This document shows positions 39,899-47,859 of a DNA stretch of 64,000 nt, piece after piece; positions within the stretch are counted from its first letter, which is position 1, and each line of letters starts with the position of its first letter. Source of the DNA: Dietzia sp. JS16-p6b (GTDB lineage Bacteria > Actinomycetota > Actinomycetes > Mycobacteriales > Mycobacteriaceae); assembly GCF_003052165.1 (NCBI RefSeq), contig NZ_CP024869.1:1956001-2020000 (forward strand). Direction: 5' to 3'. The notes below the pieces were generated by a model. The model was not told the DNA's origin. It did no database searches and saw only the letters and a list, made by a program, of their open reading frames with translations. The translations under genes were made by a program, and so were the position numbers.

Positions 39899-41098
39899 TC
39901 ACGCCACCGGGATCGTCAGCTGGACGCCGCCGTCCCCGGATCTGCGCCACCCTTCGGGGCCACGGGACACGGCGCCCGCGGACAACAACCGGCCGAGAAC
40001 CGTCCTGGTGACGATCAGCGGAGTCCCGGCCGACGCGGCGATCTCGGCCGGTGCCGCCCCACCCGTGATCGGCAGCGCCTCCAGGACCCGCCTGGTCACG
40101 TCATCCAACCCGTCCCAGGTGCTCGCATGCCCGGAGGGCGGTTCGGCGGTCTCCCCCATGTCGCCGGCCAGCTCGACCACGTCTGCGGTCCTGGTGACCA
40201 GCACCGCTCCCCTGTCCCGCGCGAGCAGATGGCATCCCACCGACGCGACCGAGGTGACCGGGCCCGGAACCACGCCCACAGGTCGGTCCAGGGCAGCGGC
40301 CCACGCGGCGGTGCTCAGCGCACCGCTGCGGGCGGCCGCCTCGACCACCACCGTCGCCCTGCCCAGGGCCGCGATGAGCCTGTTCCGGTCGAGGAACCGG
40401 TACCGGGTCAACCCGGTTCCCGGAGCCTGCGCCGAGACCACCGCCCCGGACTCCGCGACCGCCCGCAGCATCCCGTCGTTGCCGCGGGGATAGAGACGGT
40501 CCACTCCCCCGGCGAGGACCGCGATCGTGCTCCCGCCCGCACCGAGGACCGCACGATGGGCCGCCGCGTCGATCCCGAACGCGCCGCCGGAGACCACCGT
40601 GAACCCCTCCGCGCAGACGCCGGACGCGAGGTCGGCGGTCACCGCCCTTCCGTACGAGGTGGGGGCGCGGGTACCCACCACGGCGACGGATCTCCCGAGC
40701 GTCCGCGCGGGATCCGCGGCACCCCGCCACCACAGGCCCAGGGGGCGCAGCGCGGTGGCCACCCCGCCCCGGCCCCCGGCCCGCAGCCACCTCGGCCGGT
40801 CCAACGGTTCGAGGGCCTGCGCGGGCCACCCCGGGTCCCCGGGGACCACCAGGCGCGCGCCGACCTCGTCGGCGGCCTCGATAAGCGCCGCGCCGTCCAC
40901 CCGGTCACGGCGCGACTCCGACTGCTCCGCCAGCCTGGCCGGCACCCGGCCGGACCGGATGCGGTCGCCGGCCTCCACCGGCCCGACCCGGTCCACCAGA
41001 TCCCACAGTTCCGCCGTCGGGCGTTCGGTGACCGCCCCCAGGTACGCGTACGCCCTCCGAACCTCCGGTGTCACCACCGTGTCGTCCCCACCGACCAT
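39899..41098 (-). CDS. dprA: DNA-processing protein DprA
   Basis: Protects incoming single-stranded DNA and loads RecA in transformable bacteria; widely kept in non-competent species. The Rossmann-like core has SVAVVGTRAPTSYGRAVTADL, VVSGGAFGIDAAAHRAVL, VLAGGVDRLYPRGN and FLDRNRLIAALGRATVVVEA. A C-terminal winged-helix-like domain (about residues 325-399) follows. Length 399. The ATG at 41098 shares one base with the comM stop (TAATG) and has a GGGGGAGG Shine-Dalgarno. comM-dprA is a standard pair. Confidence 0.93.
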   Translation of the reverse strand: MVGGDDTVVTPEVRRAYAYLGAVTERPTAELWDLVDRVGPVEAGDRIRSGRVPARLAEQSESRRDRVDGAALIEAADEVGARLVVPGDPGWPAQALEPLDRPRWLRAGGRGGVATALRPLGLWWRGAADPARTLGRSVAVVGTRAPTSYGRAVTADLASGVCAEGFTVVSGGAFGIDAAAHRAVLGAGGSTIAVLAGGVDRLYPRGNDGMLRAVAESGAVVSAQAPGTGLTRYRFLDRNRLIAALGRATVVVEAAARSGALSTAAWAAALDRPVGVVPGPVTSVASVGCHLLARDRGAVLVTRTADVVELAGDMGETAEPPSGHASTWDGLDDVTRRVLEALPITGGAAPAEIAASAGTPLIVTRTVLGRLLSAGAVSRGPEGWRRSGDGGVQLTIPVA

Positions 41099-42615
41099 TA
41101 GTCCTCCCCCCTCAAGACCAGCGCTTCGGACACGTGCGCCTCCCCGGGCACCCCGGCACCGTCGAGATCGGCGACCGTCCACGCCAACCGCAGGCAGCGG
41201 TCCACACCGCGGGGGGACAACACCCCGAGTGCGAGTGAGCGGTTCAGGGGGCGCAGTGCGCGCGGATCCAATCCACGCCCGGCCCGCAGCACCCTCCCGG
41301 GGACACCGGCGTTGGTCCGGGCACCCGCGGCGCCCGGACACGCCGCCCACCTCTCGGCGGCGGCCCTTCTCGCCGACGCCACCCGGGCCCGCACCGCGGC
41401 ACTGTCCTCCTCCTCGCCGACCGCGAACAGCCCCGAACCCACCGGCATCGTCCGGGCCAGGATGTCCACCCGGTCGCGCAGCGGGCCGGTCAGGGCCCTG
41501 CCGTAGCGACGCCGTGCGTCTGGAGTGCACGAACAGTCCGAGGGGCGCGGCGAGCCACACGGGCAGTCGTTCGCCGCCATCACCAGCTGGAACCGGGCGG
41601 GGAACACCGACACCCCGTCCCGACGCGCGATCCGGACCTCCCCGTCCTCGAGTGGGGTCCGCAGGCTGTCGAGGACCCTTCCGGAGAACTCGGCGCACTC
41701 GTCCAGGAAGAGCACCCCCCGGTGCGCGAGGGTCACGGCTCCCGGCGTAGCGGTGTTGGTACCGCCGCCGACGAGCGACGCCGCCGAGGCGGTGTGATGC
41801 GGCGCGACGAACGGCGGGCGCCGGAGGAGCGGATCATGGTCCGACAGACGGCCCATCACCGAGTGGATCGCCGTGGCCTCGAGCGCGTCCCGCTCCCCCA
41901 GATCCGGGAGCAGACCGGGCAGGCGTTTGGCCAACATGGTCTTGCCCGTCCCGGGCGCTCCCCGGAGCAGCATCGCGTGTCCACCGGCCGCCGCGACCTC
42001 GACGGCGCGACGGCAGTCGTCCTGGCCGTGGACCTCGGCCAGGTCCATTCCGTCATCTGCTGCCGCGGCCGGCGGCTCCGGGGCCACGGTGACCAGGTCA
42101 CCCGCGCCCCGGCTCCACGTCGCCAGCATGGCCAGGGACTCCACCCCCGCCGTGTCGATGCCGCCCACCAGCCTCGCCTCGGCCAGGTTGCACGCCGGGA
42201 CGATCGCCCGTCGCAGACCCGCCTCACGCGCGGCGAGCACCGCCGGGAGTACCCCGCGTACCGGCCGGATGCGACCGTCGAGTGCCAGCTCGCCGACCAG
42301 GAGTGTGCCCTCGAACCCGCCGGCCGGGAGCTCCCCGGACGCGGTGAGCGCCCCGACCGCGAGTGCCACGTCGAACCCCGATCCGCGTTTGGGCAGCGCC
42401 GCCGGCGACAGCGAGAGCACCACCTTTCCCCTCGGCCAGGACAGGCCCGAATTGCCCACCGCCGCCCGCATCCGCTCCCTGGACTGCATGACCGCACCGT
42501 CACCCATCCCCACGATGCTCACCCCGGGGAGTCCGCGCCCGACGTCGGCCTCGACCTCGACGAGCTGGCCACCGATCCCCGTCAGCGTCACTGCCCACGT
42601 CCGTCCGAGCGCCAT
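41098..42615 (-). CDS. comM: YifB/ComM family Mg-chelatase-like AAA+ ATPase
   Basis: A hexameric helicase-type ATPase that promotes branch migration during natural transformation in Vibrio; the role here is by family. The N-terminal ChlI-like domain (MALGRTWAVTLTGIGGQLVEVEADVGRGLP, cited in parts) precedes the AAA+ core: Walker A LLRGAPGTGKTMLAKRLPGLLP, Walker B GVLFLDECAEF and a Cys cluster CPCGSPRPSDCSC. Length 505. The ATG at 42615 is one base after the yraN stop. It forms a run with yraN and dprA. Confidence 0.94.
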   Translation of the reverse strand: MALGRTWAVTLTGIGGQLVEVEADVGRGLPGVSIVGMGDGAVMQSRERMRAAVGNSGLSWPRGKVVLSLSPAALPKRGSGFDVALAVGALTASGELPAGGFEGTLLVGELALDGRIRPVRGVLPAVLAAREAGLRRAIVPACNLAEARLVGGIDTAGVESLAMLATWSRGAGDLVTVAPEPPAAAADDGMDLAEVHGQDDCRRAVEVAAAGGHAMLLRGAPGTGKTMLAKRLPGLLPDLGERDALEATAIHSVMGRLSDHDPLLRRPPFVAPHHTASAASLVGGGTNTATPGAVTLAHRGVLFLDECAEFSGRVLDSLRTPLEDGEVRIARRDGVSVFPARFQLVMAANDCPCGSPRPSDCSCTPDARRRYGRALTGPLRDRVDILARTMPVGSGLFAVGEEEDSAAVRARVASARRAAAERWAACPGAAGARTNAGVPGRVLRAGRGLDPRALRPLNRSLALGVLSPRGVDRCLRLAWTVADLDGAGVPGEAHVSEALVLRGED

Positions 42616-42616
42616 C

Positions 42617-43018
42617 TCAGAACACGTCCTCGAAGAGTTCGAGGAGCGGACGGGAGGAGTCGGCCAGGTCCACACCGATCACGTCGAAGCAGACCTGACG
42701 CCAGGGACCGGGGTGGGCTGCCAGCCACTCCCCCGCCAACTGTCGCAGGCGGCGCTGCTTGGCGGCCGTCACCGATTCGGCCGGTGTCCCGAACCCGGTG
42801 CCGCTCCGCGTGCGGACCTCCACGAAGCGCAACCGACCCCCGGCATCCAGGACGACCAGGTCGAGTTCCCCCGTCCGGCTCCGCCAGTTCCGGCTGATCA
42901 CCGCGCCCCCACGCGCCTCGATCAACCCCGCGGCGTGCGCCTCCCCGATCGCTCCGGTCCGTCGGCGACCGTCACCCCCGTGCGTTCCGGCGACCGATCC
43001 CACCCTGCCCCCCGCCAT
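42617..43018 (-). CDS. YraN family (UPF0102) nuclease-like protein
   Basis: A 133-residue protein of the PD-(D/E)XK-like UPF0102 family. The conserved stretch ISRNWRSRTGELDLVVLDAGGRLRFVEVRTR carries the GEhDhh...FVEVK-type residues; Lys of the usual VEVK is Arg here, as in many actinobacteria. TPAESVTAAKQRRLRQLAGEWL is the second family block. An Ala/Gly-rich N-terminus of about 20 residues is extra. The ATG at 43018 has GGAGGGG upstream. It is the first gene of yraN-comM-dprA. Confidence 0.88.
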   Translation of the reverse strand: MAGGRVGSVAGTHGGDGRRRTGAIGEAHAAGLIEARGGAVISRNWRSRTGELDLVVLDAGGRLRFVEVRTRSGTGFGTPAESVTAAKQRRLRQLAGEWLAAHPGPWRQVCFDVIGVDLADSSRPLLELFEDVF

Positions 43019-43081
43019 CGCGAGCCCCTCCCCGGCGGCCCGGCCCGTCCGGGTCGCCGCGGCTCAGCCTGCACCACGACA

Positions 43082-43114
43082 CCGGCCCGATCCGCTGGAC
43101 GCGGATCGGGCCGG
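43082..43114 (-). terminator. Strong hairpin after the DUF2469 gene
   Basis: A perfect 14-base-pair stem (43082-43095 with 43101-43114) and five-base loop, 51 bases after the DUF2469 stop and before yraN. No T run. It probably ends the lepB-rnhB-DUF2469 transcript. Confidence 0.7.
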
Positions 43115-43164
43115 GCGCGCCCTGTGGAGGCGCGGGAGGCTGTGGAGGACGAGCGAGTCGCGAA

Positions 43165-43470
43165 CTACTCCGGGAGGCGGAGTTCGGGCTTGTCGAGCTC
43201 CTCGATGTTGACGTCCTTGAAGGTCAACACCCGGACGTACTTGACGAAACGGGCAGGCCGGTACATGTCCCACACCCAGGCGTCGGACATCCGGACGTCG
43301 AAGTAGACCTCGCCGTCTGCGGACCTCGGGATCAGCTCGACCGCGTTGGCGAGATAGAAGCGCCGCTCCGTCTCGACGACGTAGGTGAACTGACCGACGA
43401 TGTCGCGGTACTCGCGGTACAGCGAGAGCTCCATCTCGGTCTCGTAGTTCTCCAGATCCTCGGCGCTCAT
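43165..43470 (-). CDS. DUF2469 protein
   Basis: A highly conserved 101-residue actinobacterial protein of unknown function: [45 protein letters not shown] and [23 protein letters not shown] (cited in parts). No signal peptide or catalytic motif. Its ATG overlaps the rnhB stop (ATGA) and a GAGGAG lies upstream. The constant link to rnhB and lepB across the order suggests a core role, but nothing specific can be claimed. Confidence 0.9.
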   Translation of the reverse strand: MSAEDLENYETEMELSLYREYRDIVGQFTYVVETERRFYLANAVELIPRSADGEVYFDVRMSDAWVWDMYRPARFVKYVRVLTFKDVNIEELDKPELRLPE

Positions 43471-44144
43471 CTAGTGCTGCTCCTCGAATGCGCCTGGGCG
43501 GCGCGACGGACGTTGGCGTACGACATCCGGTGGATGTCGCTGGGACCGAGCTGCTCGATCGCCCTGGCGTGACCCGGGGTGCTGTACCCCTTGTGGGCGG
43601 CGAAACCGTAGCCCGGGTACCTCGGGTCGAGGTCCACCATAATCCGATCACGGGTCACCTTTGCGAGGACACTCGCGGCGGCGATCGATGCGACGACCTC
43701 GTCACCCCCGATCACCGCGGTGGACTGGCACCCGAGCCCGTCCACGGCGAACCCGTCGGTCAGGACGAAGCCCGGCGGCGGATCGAGAGCGGCCACCGCG
43801 CGTCGCATTCCCTCGAGGTTGCACCGGTGGACCCCGCGCTCGTCGATGCGGTCGGGTTCGATCACGACCACGGACGCCGCGACGGCTCTGCGCAACACGG
43901 CGTCGTGGAGGCGCTCCCGGGTCGCAGGAGACAGCTTCTTGGAGTCGTCCAGATCAGCGAGATCCGCCGTGAGACGGCTACCCAACACGCACGCCGCCAC
44001 CACCAGTGGACCCGCGCACGACCCGCGCCCGGCCTCGTCCACACCGGCGACCGGCCCGAGACCCCGCCGCGCCAGGGCCGCCTCCAGAGCCAGCCGTCCG
44101 TCACGCCGGGTCACCCTCACCCGGCCCGGTCGGACCGGGCTCAC
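43467..44144 (-). CDS. rnhB: Ribonuclease HII
   Basis: Removes ribonucleotides embedded in DNA and RNA-DNA hybrids. The catalytic motif [20 protein letters not shown] holds the first Asp-Glu pair; [13 protein letters not shown] and [16 protein letters not shown] follow, then the later Asp in VLTDGF and the [19 protein letters not shown] block. Length 225. The GTG at 44144 overlaps the lepB stop (GTGA) and the stop overlaps DUF2469. Confidence 0.95.
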   Translation of the reverse strand: MSPVRPGRVRVTRRDGRLALEAALARRGLGPVAGVDEAGRGSCAGPLVVAACVLGSRLTADLADLDDSKKLSPATRERLHDAVLRRAVAASVVVIEPDRIDERGVHRCNLEGMRRAVAALDPPPGFVLTDGFAVDGLGCQSTAVIGGDEVVASIAAASVLAKVTRDRIMVDLDPRYPGYGFAAHKGYSTPGHARAIEQLGPSDIHRMSYANVRRAAQAHSRSSTR

Positions 44145-44935
44145 CCCGCGGTGATGTCCGGTGAGGGGACGGACCCGATCCGGTTGAACGGGAGGATGAT
44201 GGCCTGCACCTTGCCGATGATGTTCTCCTCGGGAACGGAGCCCTGGAACTCGTCGCCCATGTGGTACCGGGAGTCCGCCGAGTTGCTCCGGTTGTCACCC
44301 ATCACCCAGTAGTTGCCCTCCGGAACGGTGACCGGCCCGAACGCGCAGTTGAGCGGGTTGCGGTCGATCGAGGGGTCCGCGTTGAGGTACGGCTCGTCCA
44401 GCGGCTCACCGTCCACCAGGAGGCCCCCGTCCGGCGAGCACCCGCCCACGGTCTGACCACCCACCGCGATGACACGCTTGACCATGTCGTTCTGATCGGG
44501 CGGGACGACGCCGATGACGCCGCCGATGTCCTGCAGTGTCCGGATGACCGGGTTGTCCGACCGGATGGACTGGTACCCCTGGTTCCAGGAATCCGGACCC
44601 TCGAACACCACGACGTCCCCGGGCTGCGGATCGCCGAACCGGTACGAGATCTTGTCCACGAAGATCCGGTCACCCGTGCAGCCGGCACACCCGTGCAGCG
44701 TGGGCTCCATCGACTCCGAGGGGATCTGGTAGACCCGCCCGACGAAGGTCTGGAAGACGAACACCAGTACCAGCGCGATCACCACCAGCATGGGGATCTC
44801 GATGTACCAGGGCTGGCCCTTCTTCTCGGCGGCGCGCGCCTGGCGACGGCCTCCACCCACGCCTCGAGCCGGGTCCCCGTCTTCTCGGGGGCCCGGCTCG
44901 GAGGGGTGCTGTCCAGGTGATTCGGTGCTGCTCAC
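44141..44935 (-). CDS. lepB: Signal peptidase I
   Basis: Cleaves signal peptides of exported proteins at the outer face of the membrane. One N-terminal transmembrane helix ([20 protein letters not shown]) is followed by box B with the catalytic Ser75 ([10 protein letters not shown]), box D with Lys153 ([10 protein letters not shown]), and box [21 protein letters not shown] Cys pair (GCAGC) near residue 85 is unusual. The GTG at 44935 gives 264 residues and is preceded, after seven bases, by TACGCT, so the message may be leaderless; the frame remains open a little further upstream. Confidence 0.94.
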   Translation of the reverse strand: MSSTESPGQHPSEPGPREDGDPARGVGGGRRQARAAEKKGQPWYIEIPMLVVIALVLVFVFQTFVGRVYQIPSESMEPTLHGCAGCTGDRIFVDKISYRFGDPQPGDVVVFEGPDSWNQGYQSIRSDNPVIRTLQDIGGVIGVVPPDQNDMVKRVIAVGGQTVGGCSPDGGLLVDGEPLDEPYLNADPSIDRNPLNCAFGPVTVPEGNYWVMGDNRSNSADSRYHMGDEFQGSVPEENIIGKVQAIILPFNRIGSVPSPDITAG

Positions 44936-44942
44936 CCGGACG

Positions 44943-44948
44943 AGCGTA
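44943..44948 (-). promoter_or_regulatory. -10 element for a leaderless lepB message
   Basis: TACGCT on the minus strand, seven bases before the GTG at 44935; no Shine-Dalgarno in between. Confidence 0.45.
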
Positions 44949-44997
44949 GTCGATCGGCCACCACACACGACGGCCGAGTCCGACTCGCTCTACATGC

Positions 44998-45339
44998 TCA
45001 GCGCTTCTCCTTGATCTTCGCGGCCTTGCCGCGGAGGTTGCGGAGGTAGTACAGCTTGGCCCGACGGACGTCGCCGCGGGTCAGGACATCGATGTGGTCG
45101 ATGGTGGGCGAGTGGACCGGGAAGGTGCGCTCGACGCCGACGCCGAAGGAGACCTTGCGGACGGTGAAGGTCTCGCGGACGCCACCACCCTGACGGCGGA
45201 TCACGACGCCCTTGAAGACCTGGACGCGCTCCTTCGAGCCCTCGATGACCTTGACGTGCACGTCGAGCGTGTCGCCGGGGCGGAACGCCGGGATGTCGTC
45301 GCGGAGCGACTTGTTGTCGATGAAGTCGAGAGTGTTCAT
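44998..45339 (-). CDS. rplS: 50S ribosomal protein L19
   Basis: L19 sits at the 30S-50S interface. All 113 residues align: [65 protein letters not shown] and [22 protein letters not shown] (cited in parts). The ATG at 45339 has a GAGGA seven to eight bases upstream. It follows trmD after 163 bases that hold a hairpin. Confidence 0.97.
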   Translation of the reverse strand: MNTLDFIDNKSLRDDIPAFRPGDTLDVHVKVIEGSKERVQVFKGVVIRRQGGGVRETFTVRKVSFGVGVERTFPVHSPTIDHIDVLTRGDVRRAKLYYLRNLRGKAAKIKEKR

Positions 45340-45383
45340 TGTGTTCCTCGGATGTCAGGAATTGAGGACAGAGGACCCTGGCG

Positions 45384-45399
45384 CCCGCCGTCAGGCGGG
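45384..45399 (-). promoter_or_regulatory. Small hairpin in the rplS leader
   Basis: A six-base-pair GC stem with a GTCA loop between trmD and rplS. A weak promoter further upstream (TTGGGG, 18 bases, CACACT) would give a leader of about 130 bases. The hairpin could be a leader element or end the trmD message. Confidence 0.3.
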
Positions 45400-45502
45400 T
45401 CAACCGGTTCGTGCCCGGAGCAGCGCGACCGTCCGCGGACGCACGGGTGCGCCCGGATGATCAACCTCGCTAGTGTGCCACTATCCGTCGGCCGACCCCA
45501 AA

Positions 45503-46303
45503 TCAGTCGGCGCGCTCGGGCCAGCCGACGGACCTCAGGGTCTCCAGGTCCGCGGGACCCAGAGCAGCCCCGTCGAGCAGGTCGGGGCGACGTTGCGCCG
45601 TGCGCCGGAGCGACTCGTCACGCCGCCACCGCGCGATCCGCGCGTGGTCACCGCTCTTCAGTACCGCGGGGACGGGCCGGTCCCGCCACACCTCGGGCCG
45701 GGTGTAGCTCGGCCCCTCGAGGAGGCCGTCGGAGAAGGAGTCCTCCTCGTGACTGCGCTGGTTGCCCAGCACCCCGGGGAGGAGTCGGACGACGGCCTCC
45801 GCCACCACCAGGACGGCCACCTCTCCCCCGATCAGGACGTAGTCGCCGATGCTCACCTCCTCCACGTCCATGCGTGTGGAGGCCTCATCGATCACACGCT
45901 GATCGATTCCCTCGTATCGACCGCAGGCGAAGATCAGGTGATCGCGTCGTGCGTAGCTGTGGGCATCGGCCTGGGTGAACGGTCGTCCCGCCGGGGTGGG
46001 CACAATGAGCAGGGGCCGCGTCGCGGCGGAGCCCGCGGACGGTGGTACCACCTCGTCGAGGGCCTCGCCCCAGACAGTCGGCCGCATGACCATGCCGGGT
46101 CCGCCACCGAACGGCGTGTCGTCCACCGAGCGGTGCACGTCGTGAGCCCAGTTGCGCAGGTCGTGGACCCGGAGGTCCAGGATGCCGCGGTCGATGGCCC
46201 GCCCGGGCAGTGCCAGACGGAGGGGCGAGAGATAGTCCGGGAACGCCGTGACGACGTCGAGCCGCATCCGTGGGGCGGTGACCGTATGGTCGGGTCCGGT
46301 CAC
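45503..46303 (-). CDS. trmD: tRNA (guanine-N1)-methyltransferase
   Basis: Methylates G37 of tRNAs with G36G37, preventing frameshifts. The SPOUT knot signatures are MRLDVVTAFPDYLSPLRLAL, DDTPFGGGPGMVMRP, FACGRYEGIDQRVID and SIGDYVLIGGEVAVLVVAEAVVRLLPGVLGN (cited in parts). Length 266. The GTG at 46303 overlaps the rimM stop (GTGA); an ATG a few codons in (MRLDVV) is an alternative closer to the family start. Confidence 0.96.
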   Translation of the reverse strand: MTGPDHTVTAPRMRLDVVTAFPDYLSPLRLALPGRAIDRGILDLRVHDLRNWAHDVHRSVDDTPFGGGPGMVMRPTVWGEALDEVVPPSAGSAATRPLLIVPTPAGRPFTQADAHSYARRDHLIFACGRYEGIDQRVIDEASTRMDVEEVSIGDYVLIGGEVAVLVVAEAVVRLLPGVLGNQRSHEEDSFSDGLLEGPSYTRPEVWRDRPVPAVLKSGDHARIARWRRDESLRRTAQRRPDLLDGAALGPADLETLRSVGWPERAD

Positions 46304-46833
46304 GGGGTCCCCAGGTCGAGTAGCCCCTCCGGTGGGTCGATCACGCAGGTACCGGCGACGACGTCCACCCTGGGGACGATCCGGTCCACGAAGGGCACCA
46401 GGGCCTCCGATCCGCTCGACAGACGCACGGAGAGGAGTTCCCCACCCGGGGTGTGCACGACCTCGGTGACCTCGCCGAGCTGCGTCCCGCCGGTGTCCAG
46501 CACGGTCAGGCCCACCAGCTGGTGGTCGTGGAATTCGTCCGGGTCCCCGGTGTCCGGTAGGGACTCGGAGTCGACGATCAGGAGCATTCCCCGCAAGGCG
46601 TCGGCGGAATCCCGGTCCGAGACGCCGGCCAGACGCACGAGAAGCCGCCCGGAATGATCCCGGGCGGCTTCTACGGTGACGTCCCGATCGGTGGCGGTCC
46701 TCCCCTTGCCGGTGCGGCCCAGCAGTCGAGCTCCCACCGCGAATCGTTCGCGGGGCGAGTCGGTCCGTACCTCCACCACCACCTCACCGCGGACCCCGTG
46801 GGACTTCACGACGCGACCCACGACGAGTTCCAT
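46300..46833 (-). CDS. rimM: Ribosome maturation factor RimM
   Basis: Binds S19 and helps mature the 30S head. The N-terminal barrel is ELVVGRVVKSHGVRGEVVVEV; the PRC-barrel half is FHDHQLVGLTVLDTGGTQLGEV and ALVPFVDRIVPRVDV. Length 177. It lies between khpA and trmD, the standard rpsP-khpA-rimM-trmD-rplS order, and overlaps trmD. Confidence 0.95.
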   Translation of the reverse strand: MELVVGRVVKSHGVRGEVVVEVRTDSPRERFAVGARLLGRTGKGRTATDRDVTVEAARDHSGRLLVRLAGVSDRDSADALRGMLLIVDSESLPDTGDPDEFHDHQLVGLTVLDTGGTQLGEVTEVVHTPGGELLSVRLSSGSEALVPFVDRIVPRVDVVAGTCVIDPPEGLLDLGTP

Positions 46834-46867
46834 GACGTCCTTCCGGTGCGGGTGGGGTCCGAGGGGG

Positions 46868-47110
46868 CTAGCGATCGGTGTCGACCACGTCGACCCGGAC
46901 GTCCGGCCCGCCGACGGCGGAGACGATCGTCCGGATCGCGGACGCGGTACGGCCGCCGCGGCCGATCACGCGCCCGAGATCGTCGGGCGACACGGTCACG
47001 CGGATCACGGTGCCGCGACGACCACCGCTCGCCCTGACCGAGACCGCATCGGGATCCGACACGATACCGCGGACGAGATGGTCGACGGCGTCGACGACCA
47101 TGTCACCCAT
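46868..47110 (-). CDS. khpA: KH-domain RNA-binding protein KhpA
   Basis: An 80-residue single KH-domain protein (YlqC family). The core is TVIRVTVSPDDLGRVIGRGGRTASAIRTIV, with GRGG as the GxxG loop. In Streptococcus and related bacteria KhpA works with KhpB in RNA-based control of division; that is family knowledge. The ATG at 47110 is five bases after the rpsP stop; an ATG at 47101 is possible. Confidence 0.93.
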   Translation of the reverse strand: MGDMVVDAVDHLVRGIVSDPDAVSVRASGGRRGTVIRVTVSPDDLGRVIGRGGRTASAIRTIVSAVGGPDVRVDVVDTDR

Positions 47111-47115
47111 CGGAC

Positions 47116-47613
47116 TCAGGCCTCGGCGTTCTCGGCGTCGGCCGACCCGGCCTCGGCGGACTCACCGTCGGTGGCCTGGGCCGCGGCCTCCTCGGCCTTC
47201 TTCGCCTCGTCGGCCTTCTTCGCCTTCTCGGCCTTACGCTTGGTGGTGATGGCCTCGGCGGACGGCTCGCCCTGGGCCTCCTCGAGCGCCTTGTTGAACA
47301 GGTCCAGCTTGCTGGGCTTCGCCTCGGCCACGCGGAGGGTGCCCTCGGCGCCCTCGATGCCCTTGAACTTCTGCCAGTCACCGGTGATCTTGAGCAGCGA
47401 CTCGACGGCCTCGGTCGGCTGCGCGCCGACACCCAGCCAGTACTGCGCACGCTCGGAGTCGATCTGGATGAAGCTCGGCTCCTCCTTGGGGCGGTAGAGC
47501 CCGATCGTCTCGATGGCGCGCCCGTCGCGACGGGTGCGGGCGTCGGCCACGACCACCCGGTACTGCGGGTTACGGATCTTGCCGAGGCGGGTGAGCTTGA
47601 TCTTGACGGCCAT
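47116..47613 (-). CDS. rpsP: 30S ribosomal protein S16 with long C-terminal tail
   Basis: The first 85 residues are a normal S16 ([54 protein letters not shown]). About 80 further residues form an Ala, Glu and Lys-rich tail ([20 protein letters not shown]) seen in many actinobacterial S16 proteins and absent in E. coli. Length 165. It heads the ribosome-maturation run; a promoter is proposed at 47770-47800 with a leader of about 150 bases. Confidence 0.96.
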   Translation of the reverse strand: MAVKIKLTRLGKIRNPQYRVVVADARTRRDGRAIETIGLYRPKEEPSFIQIDSERAQYWLGVGAQPTEAVESLLKITGDWQKFKGIEGAEGTLRVAEAKPSKLDLFNKALEEAQGEPSAEAITTKRKAEKAKKADEAKKAEEAAAQATDGESAEAGSADAENAEA

Positions 47614-47769
47614 GTGGCGTCTCGCTTTCTCTTGCGGGTCACGTGGCGATTCAGCGACTCCCGCACGTGTTGCGGGGCCCGGTTTCGCCTTCCGGGTGAC
47701 CGCCGCTCGGCGCGGGCACCGTCCGCGATGAACACGGAGGGACCCACCGGTGACGGCGTCCAGCGCACC

Positions 47770-47800
47770 AGTCTAAACGCCCCGGTACCGCGGGTACCAA
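47770..47800 (-). promoter_or_regulatory. Candidate rpsP promoter with GGTACC repeats
   Basis: TAGACT (47770-47775, minus strand) is a good -10. TTGGTA (47795-47800) is a possible -35 at the long spacing of 19. Two GGTACC palindromes three bases apart (47784-47789 and 47793-47798) lie in the spacer. The region 47614-47859 otherwise shows no gene. Confidence 0.45.
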
Positions 47801-47859
47801 TCGGCGTGCGACCGGCAGCCCGGTCGGCGCTCGCCGGATACGGTCGACGCCCGCCGACC

